A stretch of DNA of 64,000 bases from Rhodothermales bacterium. Lineage in GTDB: Bacteria > Bacteroidota > Rhodothermia > Rhodothermales > UBA10348. Below, one piece after another: positions 8,576 through 17,651 of the stretch (positions are counted from its first letter, which is position 1; each line of letters opens with the position of its first letter). The stretch spans positions 1 to 64,000 of the forward strand of contig JAVJVN010000004.1 in the NCBI GenBank assembly GCA_040221055.1, given 5' to 3'. The notes under the pieces were generated by a model, which was not told where the DNA came from, ran no database searches, and saw only the letters and a program-made list of their open reading frames with translations. The translations under genes and the position numbers were made by a program.

Positions 8576-9429
8576 GGATGGCTTATGGATTCGGCCGCAC
8601 CGGAGACCTCGATGCCCCCGGTTTCCGGCACGTTTACGTGAATGAGACTCGGGCGGCCCATGGCCTCCCCCTGCCGGATCTGAACATACGCCGGAGTCGT
8701 CAGCCGTCCGCTGTCCCTCAGGTATCCCCCGAGGGCCGCGGCCGCGGCACCCGTGGCGGGGTCCTCAAACACACCGCCGACAGGGAAGGGATTCCTGGCA
8801 TGAAAAACAGTGGGGCGCGCCGTCCCGGCGCCGCTCGTCGCCCCGCTCTCCCGCCAGACCAGCTGGAGCGTCGTCAAACCCGAGTCCGACATGATCCGCT
8901 TCATTCGATCAAAATCGTAGTGCATGTTGGCGAGTCGCTCCTCCGTCCGGACCGCGATGACCAAGTGCCAGGCGCCGGCGTAGGCGCGAGCGGGCGGGAT
9001 GGTTTCGTCCAGGTCGCCTTGCGTCCACGCGAGCGCACCGAGAACGGCATCCAGTTCACCGCCGGGGGGTTCGTGCCGCGGCGCCACGGAAGTCAGCGTG
9101 GCGGTCCACACGGCTCCATCGCACGCCACACGGACCGGAATCTCCCCCGCCCGGGTTTCCAGGACATACGCCCCGACGCCCCGAAGCTGCCCGAGCAGGC
9201 ATCCGGCCGCAATGGTCGCATGCCCGCAGAACGGGACCTCGGCCACGGGGCTGAAATACCGGGTGGGTATGGGAGCATCTTCCCCGACCGCCAGGAACAC
9301 CGTTTCGGAGTAGCCGACATCGGCAGCCATCCGCTGCATGACAGCGGCATCGGGAAGCATGGACCCCACCCACACGCCAGCCGGATTTCCTCCGCCCGTG
9401 ACGCGTGCAAAAGCCGCCAGCCTGTACAT
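8572..9429 (-). CDS. PhzF-family isomerase/epimerase-like protein
   Basis: Protein of 285 aa from the ATG at 9429 (MYRLAAFA); the frame stays open for 34 more codons without family similarity. PhzF features: [13 protein letters not shown] at the N-terminus, [13 protein letters not shown] carrying the catalytic Glu, [18 protein letters not shown], and [18 protein letters not shown] at the C-terminal half. The family folds like diaminopimelate epimerase and isomerises small acids; most members outside phenazine clusters have unknown substrates. No other phz gene is present, so phenazine synthesis is not implied. It overlaps the exporter gene by 4 nt. Confidence 0.85.
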   Translation of the reverse strand: MYRLAAFARVTGGGNPAGVWVGSMLPDAAVMQRMAADVGYSETVFLAVGEDAPIPTRYFSPVAEVPFCGHATIAAGCLLGQLRGVGAYVLETRAGEIPVRVACDGAVWTATLTSVAPRHEPPGGELDAVLGALAWTQGDLDETIPPARAYAGAWHLVIAVRTEERLANMHYDFDRMKRIMSDSGLTTLQLVWRESGATSGAGTARPTVFHARNPFPVGGVFEDPATGAAAAALGGYLRDSGRLTTPAYVQIRQGEAMGRPSLIHVNVPETGGIEVSGAAESISHP

Positions 9430-9463
9430 CCTCCCACCCGACACCGGATGGCCAAGTATGCCC

Positions 9464-9784
9464 TCAGCCACGCGAATCGAGTTTGTCGAAGGTCTTGTCC
9501 AGCGTACGCTCCAACCGGGCCACGGCACCATCTATCGCCTGGTCCATGGTATCGGCCATGTGCGTGACGGAAATCGGCTGCAATCCGGCAGGCCGCGCCT
9601 CCATGACGCATCGTTGGTCATCCCCTTTGGACTTGGTGGGGCTGTTCTCGTCGGTCAAGTGGACCTCCACGCGGGTCAACCGGTCGGAAAACCGCTCCAG
9701 GGTACTTCCCACCACCGACTCCACATAGCCCTGAAGGCGCTCACTTCCATTGATATTGTTGTCCGTATTGACCAGAATCTGCAT
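9464..9784 (-). CDS. HPF/RaiA-family ribosome-associated protein
   Basis: Protein of 106 aa. The beta-alpha-beta-beta-beta-alpha layout of the HPF/RaiA family is visible: MQILVNTDNNINGSERLQGY, RLTRVEVHLTDENS, DQRCVMEARPAGLQPISV and the final helix TMDQAIDGAVARLERTLDK. Short members bind the 30S decoding centre in stationary phase. The sequence is shorter than long HPF, lacking the dimerisation tail. It sits 3 nt downstream of the patatin gene and 34 nt upstream of the PhzF-like gene. It may be a divergent member, so function is assigned at family level only. Confidence 0.75.
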   Translation of the reverse strand: MQILVNTDNNINGSERLQGYVESVVGSTLERFSDRLTRVEVHLTDENSPTKSKGDDQRCVMEARPAGLQPISVTHMADTMDQAIDGAVARLERTLDKTFDKLDSRG

Positions 9785-9787
9785 GTG

Positions 9788-10702
9788 TCACTCCTTCGTT
9801 AATGAATCCAGGGCCTTTTTGGCCGTCGTGTATCCGAGCTCGATCATTTCATCGGCCCGGTGAAATTCCAATACACCGCATGCCGTCACCGGGATCTCGA
9901 TGAGCAGATCCGGGGGATACGATGCAATCTGATGCCGTGCGATGCGGTCCTGCATGGCCTCCAGGGAGCGCGCTATGGTATCGATGGCGTCATAGGGATG
10001 CGCCTCGTCATCCTCGTCGCTCCACATGTCCTGCGCCCGCTGCGCCCAGCGCCGGAACAGGTTCGTGTCCTGTTCGGCACCGGGGTCTGAGCCGGCGGCT
10101 CGCGGTTGATCCGTGTCGTCGGTGTCGACCGCCCCGTTCAGCGATACGGCAATGGTCCGCTCGGTCGTACGCGCCAGCGAGGGGCCGATGGGAAGCGGAC
10201 TCAACAGCCCGCCGTCTACCAGGATACGGCCGTTGCGGACCGCGGGCGTGAACAGTCCGGGAATCGCGACCGATGCCCGGATGGCTTCGAACAGCCCACC
10301 GGTGTTCAACCAGACTTCCTGGCGACGCTCCAGATCGGTGGCGACGGCCGTGAAGGGAATGGCCAGGTCCTCGAATTGCGCATCGCCCACCAGTTCCTTC
10401 AATTTCTTCATGACGCGGTCGCCCTCGAACAGCCCCTTTCCCGTGAACGAGAAATCCAGCAGTCCCCACACATCCGATCGCGACAGGCCGCGCACCCACT
10501 CGGTGTAGACATCCAGGTCACCGGCCGCATAAAGTCCGCCGATGAGCGCGCCGATCGAGGCGCCCGTCACGGACTGCACATCCCATTTTCCGTCGTCCGA
10601 CAGGGCCCTGATGACGCCGATGTGCGCCAGTCCCCGTGCACCACCACTCCCCAGGACCAGGGAAACCGGCGTCTTGTCACGCGACGTGTCGTATCCGCTC
10701 AT
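9788..10702 (-). CDS. Patatin-like phospholipase family protein
   Basis: Protein of 304 aa, choosing ATG 10702 (MSGYDTS) rather than the in-frame ATG at 10753. It has the oxyanion-hole motif VLGSGGARGLAHIGV, the nucleophile motif VTGASIGALIGGLYAAG (GxSxG) and the catalytic Asp in LVDGGLLSPLP. The serine-aspartate dyad implies lipid acyl hydrolase activity. No signal peptide or membrane segment is seen, so it is probably cytosolic or peripheral. It is the first gene of the minus-strand run down to 5892. Confidence 0.88.
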   Translation of the reverse strand: MSGYDTSRDKTPVSLVLGSGGARGLAHIGVIRALSDDGKWDVQSVTGASIGALIGGLYAAGDLDVYTEWVRGLSRSDVWGLLDFSFTGKGLFEGDRVMKKLKELVGDAQFEDLAIPFTAVATDLERRQEVWLNTGGLFEAIRASVAIPGLFTPAVRNGRILVDGGLLSPLPIGPSLARTTERTIAVSLNGAVDTDDTDQPRAAGSDPGAEQDTNLFRRWAQRAQDMWSDEDDEAHPYDAIDTIARSLEAMQDRIARHQIASYPPDLLIEIPVTACGVLEFHRADEMIELGYTTAKKALDSLTKE

Positions 10703-10799
10703 GGGTGTGGGTGAAGGGGTGATGCTTGAGCCGGGCCATCCAGAATCGGGCAATCGTAAACCAACAACAGCCGGGCCTATAGGTAACGCTGCAGTCCGC

Positions 10800-11426
10800 T
10801 TAGTGATTCATCCCGCCGTGGCCGCCATGATCCTGTCCGCCCATTTCATGGGCGCCGTCGCCGTGCGGGTTCTGGCCCGTGGCAATGCCCCGATGATGGG
10901 GCTGATGATGCGCTCCCCACGCCATCACGCCGATATAGCCGAGACCGCGGATGACGGGTACATCGGCTTCGTCGTCCGACGTGACCATGACATGCCAGGC
11001 ATCCCCGTGCTTCATGGCCTGCATGGCCCATCCGGACTCGGCGGCCAGCTGCTGCGGATGCGCCGCAAAGACCCGTTCCAGCGCCCGGGCCGCGCGGTCC
11101 GTTGTGGGCGTCACCATGGCCTGCAGGCCGTTCGCGATGTCGGACTGCTCGACCGTCACGTTGAGGGTCATGTCATGCATGTCCAGCAGGTGCCGCCGGA
11201 GTGCTTCGATGTCTACCGTTGACCAATCCGTCGCCGGGTCAGCCGCCAGTGCTGCGATCACTTCCTGTATGGTCCCGAAGGCATCGTTCCCGGCCTCGGT
11301 CAGATCCTGGGCCGCAGCCGTGCCAGTGGTGCAAAGAAGGAGGAGGGGAACGGCAATTGCCATTGCGATCGCACCGACCCGGGCACCGGCGCCCGTATAC
11401 TCACGTGTTATAATACTGTTTTTCAT
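10800..11426 (-). CDS. Exported histidine-rich protein of unknown function
   Basis: Protein of 208 aa with an N-terminal signal peptide (IAMAIAVPLLLLCTTGTAAAQ, cleavage likely after AQ near residue 40). The mature N-terminal part is helical (EAGNDAFGTIQEVIAALAAD, then RRHLLDMHDMTLNVTVEQ). The last 45 residues are rich in His and Gly (AHHQPHHRG, DHGGHGGMNH), which suggests periplasmic binding of a soft or transition metal. No named family is recognised. Its ATG overlaps the stop of the KamA-like gene as ATGA, so it is the last gene of that operon. A TGTAACCT palindrome lies 12 nt upstream of its start. Confidence 0.75.
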   Translation of the reverse strand: MKNSIITREYTGAGARVGAIAMAIAVPLLLLCTTGTAAAQDLTEAGNDAFGTIQEVIAALAADPATDWSTVDIEALRRHLLDMHDMTLNVTVEQSDIANGLQAMVTPTTDRAARALERVFAAHPQQLAAESGWAMQAMKHGDAWHVMVTSDDEADVPVIRGLGYIGVMAWGAHHQPHHRGIATGQNPHGDGAHEMGGQDHGGHGGMNH

Positions 11427-12634
11427 GGGTTTGTATTTGTAACCTCACAGGTTACATTTTGCTGGATGGTCGCAATGCCCTCCGGGAGCGGGATTTCAGG
11501 CAGACGGGCCGACGGCGAGAGGCGGGCGACCACGTCGTCCGTCGGGCGGGGGTTGGGCTCGGCCCACAGCTCGCCGCGGGTGGAGCGCATGACGACGTGG
11601 TCGCCCGCCCGTCCGAGGACCCAGGACCGGTTCAACGGTACTTTCCCGAAGGGCGTATCGAGCACGTAGACCGGCAGTGCGAATCCGGTAAGCCGTCCCT
11701 GCAGGCGTTCCATCAAATCCATGCCCACCTCGATGGACGTCCGGAAATGGGCCGTCCCGCCGATGACCTGGGCCTGATAGAGGTAGTAGGGGCGCATCCG
11801 AAGGCGCACGAGCCCCTCGAAGAGGGCGCGGAGCGCATCTTCCGAATCATTGATCCCGGCCAGCAACACGGTCTGGTTGCCCACGGGCACGCCCGCGCGG
11901 AGCAGCCGGTCAATGGCCGCACCCGCCTCGGGGGTCAACTCCTTCGCGTGATTGAAGTGCGTGTTCAGCCATACCGGATGGTGGCGGCCCAGCACGGCGC
12001 AGAGGTCCGGCGTAATCCGCTGAGGCAATTTGACCGGCATCCGGCTGCCAATCCGGATGATGTCCACGTGCGGGATGGCGCGGAGTCGGCCCAGCAGCCA
12101 TGCCACATGCTCGTCGTTGAAGGTCAGCGGATCGCCGCCGGTCAGCAGGACATCCCGGATTTCGTCGTGCGCGGCAATGTAGTCGATGGCCTCCTGCAGC
12201 TCCGACTTGCGCATCATGAAGGAGGCCTCGCCCACCATCCGCTTTCGCAGGCAGTACCGGCAGTAGATGGCGCACTGGCTGGTCACGCAGAACGCCACGC
12301 GATCCCGGTAATTGTGGATGAGATTCTTGACCGGCGAATGGGCGACCTCCTCCAGCGGATCTTCGACGCCCACGATGTCGGGAAGCAATTCCTCGGCCCG
12401 CGGGACGACCTGTCGCCGGATGGGGCAGTCCGGATTGTCCGGGTTCATGAGGCTGGCGTAATACGGCGTAATACTCCACTGGAACACGCCCTCGGTCTGC
12501 CGGATGCCCGCGAGTTCGTCGGGTGTCGGCTCGAGGAATTGGCGGAGCGCATCTGCCGAGCCGACCCGGTTGCGCATGTGCCAGCGCCAGTCGGCCCAAT
12601 CAGTCTTGGTTTGCAAGGGCGTGTCGAAGGGCAT
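11423..12634 (-). CDS. KamA-family radical SAM aminomutase-like protein, unusual substrate pocket
   Basis: Protein of 403 aa. It has the N-terminal TDWADWRWHMRNRV motif of lysine 2,3-aminomutases and the radical SAM CX3CX2C cluster site CAIYCRYC near residue 118. DVLLTGGDPLTF and IRIGSRMPVKLPQRIT also follow the family. Known family members move an amino group from C2 to C3 of an amino acid using PLP. The block YYLYQAQVIGG...HFRT aligns without gaps to C. subterminale KamA and places Gln289 where KamA has Asp293, while Asp326 matches Asp330. Loss of one lysine-binding Asp argues against lysine as substrate. It overlaps the ATP-grasp gene by 35 nt upstream and the His-rich gene by 4 nt downstream. 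Confidence 0.85.
   Translation of the reverse strand: MPFDTPLQTKTDWADWRWHMRNRVGSADALRQFLEPTPDELAGIRQTEGVFQWSITPYYASLMNPDNPDCPIRRQVVPRAEELLPDIVGVEDPLEEVAHSPVKNLIHNYRDRVAFCVTSQCAIYCRYCLRKRMVGEASFMMRKSELQEAIDYIAAHDEIRDVLLTGGDPLTFNDEHVAWLLGRLRAIPHVDIIRIGSRMPVKLPQRITPDLCAVLGRHHPVWLNTHFNHAKELTPEAGAAIDRLLRAGVPVGNQTVLLAGINDSEDALRALFEGLVRLRMRPYYLYQAQVIGGTAHFRTSIEVGMDLMERLQGRLTGFALPVYVLDTPFGKVPLNRSWVLGRAGDHVVMRSTRGELWAEPNPRPTDDVVARLSPSARLPEIPLPEGIATIQQNVTCEVTNTNP
11438..11456. repeat. TGTAACCT-N3-AGGTTACA palindrome, copy 1
   Basis: Perfect 8-bp inverted repeat with a CAC spacer. It overlaps the last codons of the KamA-like gene and lies 12 nt upstream of the start of the His-rich gene. The same arms occur at 39644-39662 inside hutI. 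It may be a transcription factor site or a small dispersed palindrome. Confidence 0.6.
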
Positions 12635-13607
12635 CGTCCAGGATGGAGGCCAAAAATGCGGGGTACGTCTGGCCCATCAATTCCGCCATGATGGCAAACG
12701 TTCCATCGGGCGCGAACGTGGGGAGGGGATTGATCTCCAGGAACCAGGGACGGCCCTCGGCATCGACCCGGAAGTCGAGTCGGGCAAAATCCCGGCATTC
12801 CAGCTTGCGGAATACCGTCAGTGCGTCCGTTGTCAACTGTGCTTCGAGCGCGGGTGTAAGCCTGCCGGGCAGCACCCACGGGCGCTCGGCCGACGGAAGA
12901 TCCGGCCGATCGAGCACATGCAGCCCGATCCCGGTTTCAGAGCACAGGGCGCGCTGCAGGACGGGGAGCGCCCGTGGCGGATCGTGCCCCACGATGGCCA
13001 CCGTGAATTCGCTGCCCTCCACGAACGCCTCCACGAGGGCGTCCTGCCGATAGGCGCCCGTGATGTGGGTCACCTGGCGCTCCAGTTCGGCGGCATTGTG
13101 CACCTTGCTGCGGGCGTCCAGTCCTTTGGCCGATCCTTCATAGCGGGGCTTTACGAAGAGCGGGAACGGGGGTAGCGCGGAAAACTCGAGCAGACCAGGC
13201 CGTGCCTCCCACGGATACACCACCCAGTCGGGCGTTGCCACACCGGCTGCCCGCACGAGGTCCTTCGTCCAGGCCTTGTCCAGGCTCAGGGACAGCGTGA
13301 GCGCATCGGAGCCGGCACAGGGAATGCCCAGCATGGCGAGCAACGTCGGGACCTCCCCTTCGCGGCCGCGGTGGTGGGCGCCTTCGGCAATATTGATTGC
13401 CGCATCCATCGAAAAACCCGGCTCACGCGACGCGCCAAGAAGAGCATGCGCGGGACCGATCCGGACCGGCTCGTGGCCCAGCAGGACAAGGGCGTCAGCA
13501 ATGGCGTCGACCGTCTCCACCGGCTCATTCTCGGCGTGCGCATCGAACGGCTCGCCCTCCCGCCAGGGATAGTCCTCGAAGAGATCGTACAGGATGCCAA
13601 CGCGCAT
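12600..13607 (-). CDS. D-Ala-D-Ala ligase-like ATP-grasp protein
   Basis: Protein of 335 aa from the ATG at 13607 (MRVGILYDLFEDYPW). The much longer open frame upstream is a shadow of the cyclase gene. Family features: NIAEGAHHRGREGEVPTLLA, GIPCAGSDALTLSLSLDKAW, PLFVKPRYEGSAKGLD (ATP-binding Lys and Gly-rich loop) and DFARLDFRVDAEG with FLEINPLPT (Mg-binding Glu and Asn). It lacks the full features of a housekeeping ddl and belongs to the broad group of ATP-grasp carboxylate-amine ligases. Co-transcription with a KamA-like gene suggests that it activates or condenses the amino acid made by that enzyme; this is inference. Confidence 0.82.
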   Translation of the reverse strand: MRVGILYDLFEDYPWREGEPFDAHAENEPVETVDAIADALVLLGHEPVRIGPAHALLGASREPGFSMDAAINIAEGAHHRGREGEVPTLLAMLGIPCAGSDALTLSLSLDKAWTKDLVRAAGVATPDWVVYPWEARPGLLEFSALPPFPLFVKPRYEGSAKGLDARSKVHNAAELERQVTHITGAYRQDALVEAFVEGSEFTVAIVGHDPPRALPVLQRALCSETGIGLHVLDRPDLPSAERPWVLPGRLTPALEAQLTTDALTVFRKLECRDFARLDFRVDAEGRPWFLEINPLPTFAPDGTFAIMAELMGQTYPAFLASILDDALRHALANQD

Positions 13608-13724
13608 GAGGTCCCCGGAAGCTGAATGGCGGTTGAATACGTGGGTGGACTGTTTGGGCCGGAGGAATTCCATAATATGGCCCCTCGCCCATGTCTGACA
13701 GTCATTTGCCGTGAAAACGCTGCC

Positions 13725-14555
13725 ATGAAATACTTCGCTGCCCTGCTGCCCGTCCTGTTGCTTTCCGCCTGCATTACCGCCGAACAGAAGGATGGGCCCG
13801 AACCGGGACCGGAAGCCAACGTGCTGGCCGACCTGCTGGCCGGAGCAACGCTGATCGATTTGTCCTATGCCTACAATGACGAAACCGTCTACTGGCCCAC
13901 GGCCCCGGGCTTCGAGTTCAGCACGGACTTCGAGGGGGTAACCGACGCCGGCTTCTATTACACGGCCTATACCGTCAGGACCGCGGAACACGGTGGGACC
14001 CACCTGGATGCGCCCATCCACTTCGCCGAGGGGCGGCAGTCGGCCGATCAGATTCCCCTCGAACGGCTCATGGGCGCCGCCGTGGTCGTGGATGTGTCCG
14101 AAGCGGCGCTCGCCGACCGGGATTACCAGATCGGCGTAGCGGATATCCAACGTTTCGAAGCGGCTCACGGCCCCATCCCGGATGGTGCCATCCTGCTTTT
14201 CCGCACGGGATATGGCCAATTCTGGCCCGACCGGGAAGCATACATGGGGACAGCGGAACGGGGGAACGATGCGGTGGCCAAGCTGCACTTTCCCGGCATC
14301 CACCCCGAAACCGCCGACTGGCTGGTGGCCAACCGATCCGTTGACGCAGTGGGGATCGATACGCCGAGCATCGACTTCGGACAGTCCACGCTGTTTGAAA
14401 CCCACCAGACGCTGTTCGCCGAGAATATCCCGGCCTTCGAAAATGTGGCCAACCTGGACCAGGTCCCCGAAACCGGAGCCACGGTCATTGCGCTGCCCAT
14501 GAAGATCGAGGGCGGCAGCGGCGGTCCCTTGCGGATTGTTGCCGTTCTGCCCTGA
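13725..14555 (+). CDS. Cyclase (kynurenine formamidase-like) family lipoprotein
   Basis: Protein of 276 aa from ATG 13725, where a signal peptide begins (MKYFAALLPVLLLSACIT) with lipobox LLSAC; the frame is open upstream but without meaning. The family metal site is visible as TAEHGGTHLDAPIHFAEG (HxGTHxDxPxHF), followed by GVADIQRFEA, GIHPETADWLVANR and VDAVGIDTPSID. Members hydrolyse cyclic or aryl amides such as N-formylkynurenine; lipid-anchored versions are less common and have unknown substrates. It is divergent from the ATP-grasp gene and precedes the PadR gene. Confidence 0.88.
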   Translation: MKYFAALLPVLLLSACITAEQKDGPEPGPEANVLADLLAGATLIDLSYAYNDETVYWPTAPGFEFSTDFEGVTDAGFYYTAYTVRTAEHGGTHLDAPIHFAEGRQSADQIPLERLMGAAVVVDVSEAALADRDYQIGVADIQRFEAAHGPIPDGAILLFRTGYGQFWPDREAYMGTAERGNDAVAKLHFPGIHPETADWLVANRSVDAVGIDTPSIDFGQSTLFETHQTLFAENIPAFENVANLDQVPETGATVIALPMKIEGGSGGPLRIVAVLP

Positions 14556-14580
14556 CCCTATATAGAAACGCAACATAGGG
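14556..14580. promoter_or_regulatory. Inverted repeat before the PadR gene (candidate operator)
   Basis: CCCTAT (14556-14561) and ATAGGG (14575-14580) form a perfect 6-bp inverted repeat with a 13-nt spacer, containing a TATATAG stretch. It lies 46 nt upstream of the PadR start. PadR regulators commonly repress their own gene, so this is a candidate operator or promoter. Confidence 0.35.
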
Positions 14581-14626
14581 GGCGGATCTTCGTCTTACAG
14601 GCCACACACGCACGAACCGGAGTCCC

Positions 14627-14950
14627 ATGATTTCCCGAACCCTTGCAACGGCAACCCTGAAACCCATGGTGTTGGCCATCCTGGATGGGCGGCCCGAGTA
14701 CGGGTATCAGATCATTTCCCGCATACGGGATCTGTCGGACGGGCAGATCGAGTGGACCACCGGTACGCTGTATCCTTTCCTGCATGGTCTGGAAAACGAA
14801 GGCCTGGTCGAGAGTTTCTGGCAAAACGCGGAGAACGCGCCGCGCCGGAAATACTACCGGATGACCCCGGCGGGTGAACGGGCCCTGGAGGCAGAACGCC
14901 AGCAATGGCAGACGGTCCACGCCATGCTGGCCCCGCTGTTGGCCCGCTGA
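14627..14950 (+). CDS. PadR family transcriptional regulator
   Basis: Protein of 107 aa with the PadR winged-helix pattern: LKPMVLAILDGRPEYGYQII at residues about 10-30, IEWTTGTLYPFLHGLENEGL for the recognition helix and wing, then RRKYYRMTPAGERALEAERQ. There is no C-terminal effector domain, so it is the short PadR class. It is followed after 27 nt by a large permease gene. PadR genes paired with orphan MacB-like permeases are a recurring arrangement, in which the regulator probably represses the permease. Confidence 0.9.
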   Translation: MISRTLATATLKPMVLAILDGRPEYGYQIISRIRDLSDGQIEWTTGTLYPFLHGLENEGLVESFWQNAENAPRRKYYRMTPAGERALEAERQQWQTVHAMLAPLLAR

Positions 14951-14977
14951 CAGCACCGCGAACCCATTGGAATCCCC

Positions 14978-17629
14978 GTGTTTTCCCTCGAACATGCCAT
15001 AGCCACCTGGCGGCAGACGCTTTCCCGGCGGAAAGAGTTCTTGCCGGAGGATCTGGACGAGCTGGAACAGCACGTCCGCGACGAGGTGACGGCGCGGGTC
15101 GCGACAGGCGCCGCGACGGAAACCGCCTACCGGGAGACCATGGCGCGGATGGGCGATCACGGGGAAGTGGAGGATGCGTACCGACGTGTGTACTGGGGCA
15201 AGCTGAACAGGCGCGGCCTCGTAGCAACCACCATTCTGTCGGAGCTCTTCATGATCAGGAACTACCTTCTTCTCGCCTTCCGGAATCTGGCCCGCTACCC
15301 CGGGTATACGTTCATCAATATCGCGGGCTTGGCCGTGGGCATTGCCTGCTGCCTGCTCATCCTGCTGTTCGTGCAGGACGAACGCTCGTACGACCGATTC
15401 CATGAACGTTCCGAAGACATCGTCCGGGTCACCCTGGGGATTCCGGACCGGGACGAGAACCTGGACGTCACACCGACCATTGTCGCTCCGCTGTTCAAGC
15501 GGACCTTCGCCGAAGTGGAAGATGCGACGCGCATCTACAACATCTCGCGTTTCCGCAGTACCATCATCCGGAACGGAGACACGGCATGGGAAGAGAAGCG
15601 ATTCGTCTATGCCGATTCCACGGTATTCAACGTCCTGACCTTCCCGTTCATCCAGGGAGATCCGCGGACCGCCCTCGTCCGGCCCGGTACGCTCGTACTC
15701 ACGGAGTCGGCTGCCTTGAAGTACTTCGGCAGTGTCGCGGAAGCCATGGGAGGACGTCTGGTGATCGGTACCGACGCGGAGTTCGAGGTCACCGGGATCC
15801 TTGAGAACGTCCCGGCGAACTCACACATCCAGTTCGATGTCATGGCCTCCTTCGCATCCACCTGGTGGGCCAACCAGGAAATGTGGGGGTCTGCCAATTT
15901 CCAGACCTACCTGCTGCTGCACGATCGGGACGGGCTCGCGAATGTCCGGCGTCAGACCGAGGAGATGCTGACGGCCGTCCGCGCAGAAATGGGCGTCGGC
16001 CCGGGCTTCGGGCTCGGGTTCGAGCGGTTGGAGGATATCTATCTGGTCCACATGGGCCGTGCGCGGTATGTCCGGATGTTCACGGGTCTCGCGCTCCTCA
16101 TCCTGTTCATTGCGTGCGTCAACTACGTGAACCTGGCCACGGCGCGGTCGGCCCGGCGGTCGCGCGAAGTGGGCATGCGGAAGGTCCTCGGGGCCGACCG
16201 CGCCCAGATCATGCGGCAGTTCTTCGGAGAATCGGCGCTGGTGGCTGGAATTGCCCTCCTCCTTGGCATCGGACTGGCCGTACTGGCCCTTCCGGTGTTC
16301 TCCGATCTGGCAAACAAATCGCTCTCGTTCAACACGCTGAATACGGCCCGGAGTTGGCTTTCGGTCGCCGGTCTGATGGCACTCGTGACGGCGGCAGCCG
16401 GATTGTATCCCGCGCTGGTCCTGTCTTCCTTCGAACCGGTACGGGTCCTGAAGGGCGGCCGGACCACCACCGGCGGCAATGCGCTGTTCCGGAAGGTCCT
16501 TGTGGTGTTCCAGTTCGGGATCACGGTATTTCTGCTGGTCGCGACGACGGTGGTGTTCAAGCAGCTCCAGTTCGTGCAGAATACCGATGTCGGATACGAC
16601 CGTGAGCAGGTGGTGGCCATCCCCCTTTCCGAGACGTCTGCACGACGGGCCATCCCGGCATTGCGATCCGCCCTCATGGAGAACGTGGCCGTCCAGTCCG
16701 TGTCGGCCGTGAACGCCATTCCCGGACGCATGATGGGCGGATACCGGTTCGCCACGCCGGCGACGGTCAGTGATGACGACACGCCCATGACGTTCGCCTC
16801 GCCGGTCGACCCCCACGTGGTGGAAACGCTGGGCCTGGAACTGCTCAGCGGAGACGGCTTCCGGGAAGTACCCGACATTTCCGTCCGCCCCGACAGCGGA
16901 CGCTACCAGTATGTCATCAATGAACAGCTCATGCGTGAAGCCGGCTGGACGCCGGAAACCGCCATCGGCCAGCGGATGACCGTGTCCGGAAGTACACGGA
17001 TGGGGGATGTCGTCGGCGTGGTCCGCGACTTCAATTTCCTGGATCTGCGCACGGAAATCCGTCCGCAAGCCCTGTTCATCGAGCCTGAATACAACGTGTT
17101 GCTGATCAAACTGTCGACCAGTGACCTTCAAGGGACGCTCGCGTTCGTCCAACGCTCGTGGTCGGAACTGACGGGCGGAAGCCCCTGGTCCTACACGTTC
17201 CTGGACGATGCGTTTTCGCAGATGTACGATTCGGAACGCCGTCTGGCAGGCATCTTCTCGTCTGCGGCCCTCCTGGCTGTCCTCATTGCCTGCCTGGGCC
17301 TGATCGGTCTCGCCTCCTTCACGACGGAGCAGCGCACCAAGGAAATCGGGGTGCGGAAGGTCCTGGGCGCGACGGCCAGCCAGATCGTGGTCCTGTTGAA
17401 CAGGGACATGACCCTGTGGGTGCTGGTCGGTGCCGTGCTGGCGCTTCCGGCGGCCTGGTGGGCCATGGATGCGTGGCTGGGCGACTTCGCGTACCGGACG
17501 GAGCTGTCCTGGTGGATATTCGCCGGAGCCGCGGCGGTTGCTGCGCTCATGGCGTGGCTGACCGTGAGCTGGCAGTCGTTCCGTGCCGCCAACACCGACC
17601 CGGTGACCGCCATACGATTCGATCAATAG
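14978..17629 (+). CDS. MacB/FtsX-type ABC permease with PadR-linked prefix domain (orphan permease)
   Basis: Protein of 883 aa from a GTG start. Residues 1-85 form a helical prefix domain (EFLPEDLDELEQHVRDEV, then YRETMARMGDHGEVEDAYRR) often seen in permeases next to PadR. Two MacB-PCD/FtsX repeats follow: the first starts LLLAFRNLARYPGYTFINI with periplasmic domain and helices around 370-470, the second begins ALFRKVLVVFQFGITVFLLV and ends with EIGVRKVLGATASQIVVLLN and the last helices. No ATPase gene is adjacent, so it is an orphan permease or uses an ATPase encoded elsewhere. Substrate unknown. Confidence 0.9.
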   Translation: MFSLEHAIATWRQTLSRRKEFLPEDLDELEQHVRDEVTARVATGAATETAYRETMARMGDHGEVEDAYRRVYWGKLNRRGLVATTILSELFMIRNYLLLAFRNLARYPGYTFINIAGLAVGIACCLLILLFVQDERSYDRFHERSEDIVRVTLGIPDRDENLDVTPTIVAPLFKRTFAEVEDATRIYNISRFRSTIIRNGDTAWEEKRFVYADSTVFNVLTFPFIQGDPRTALVRPGTLVLTESAALKYFGSVAEAMGGRLVIGTDAEFEVTGILENVPANSHIQFDVMASFASTWWANQEMWGSANFQTYLLLHDRDGLANVRRQTEEMLTAVRAEMGVGPGFGLGFERLEDIYLVHMGRARYVRMFTGLALLILFIACVNYVNLATARSARRSREVGMRKVLGADRAQIMRQFFGESALVAGIALLLGIGLAVLALPVFSDLANKSLSFNTLNTARSWLSVAGLMALVTAAAGLYPALVLSSFEPVRVLKGGRTTTGGNALFRKVLVVFQFGITVFLLVATTVVFKQLQFVQNTDVGYDREQVVAIPLSETSARRAIPALRSALMENVAVQSVSAVNAIPGRMMGGYRFATPATVSDDDTPMTFASPVDPHVVETLGLELLSGDGFREVPDISVRPDSGRYQYVINEQLMREAGWTPETAIGQRMTVSGSTRMGDVVGVVRDFNFLDLRTEIRPQALFIEPEYNVLLIKLSTSDLQGTLAFVQRSWSELTGGSPWSYTFLDDAFSQMYDSERRLAGIFSSAALLAVLIACLGLIGLASFTTEQRTKEIGVRKVLGATASQIVVLLNRDMTLWVLVGAVLALPAAWWAMDAWLGDFAYRTELSWWIFAGAAAVAALMAWLTVSWQSFRAANTDPVTAIRFDQ

Positions 17630-17651
17630 GGCGTCAAACGGCCGGGCGTGC

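Noticed and set aside
11409-11414. TATAAT on the plus strand
   Set aside because: It lies within the N-terminal coding part of the minus-strand His-rich gene, with no plus-strand gene downstream.
13608-14576. Upstream extension of the ATP-grasp frame by 323 codons
   Set aside because: It is antisense to the cyclase gene, has no family match, and the ATP-grasp protein starts properly at 13607.
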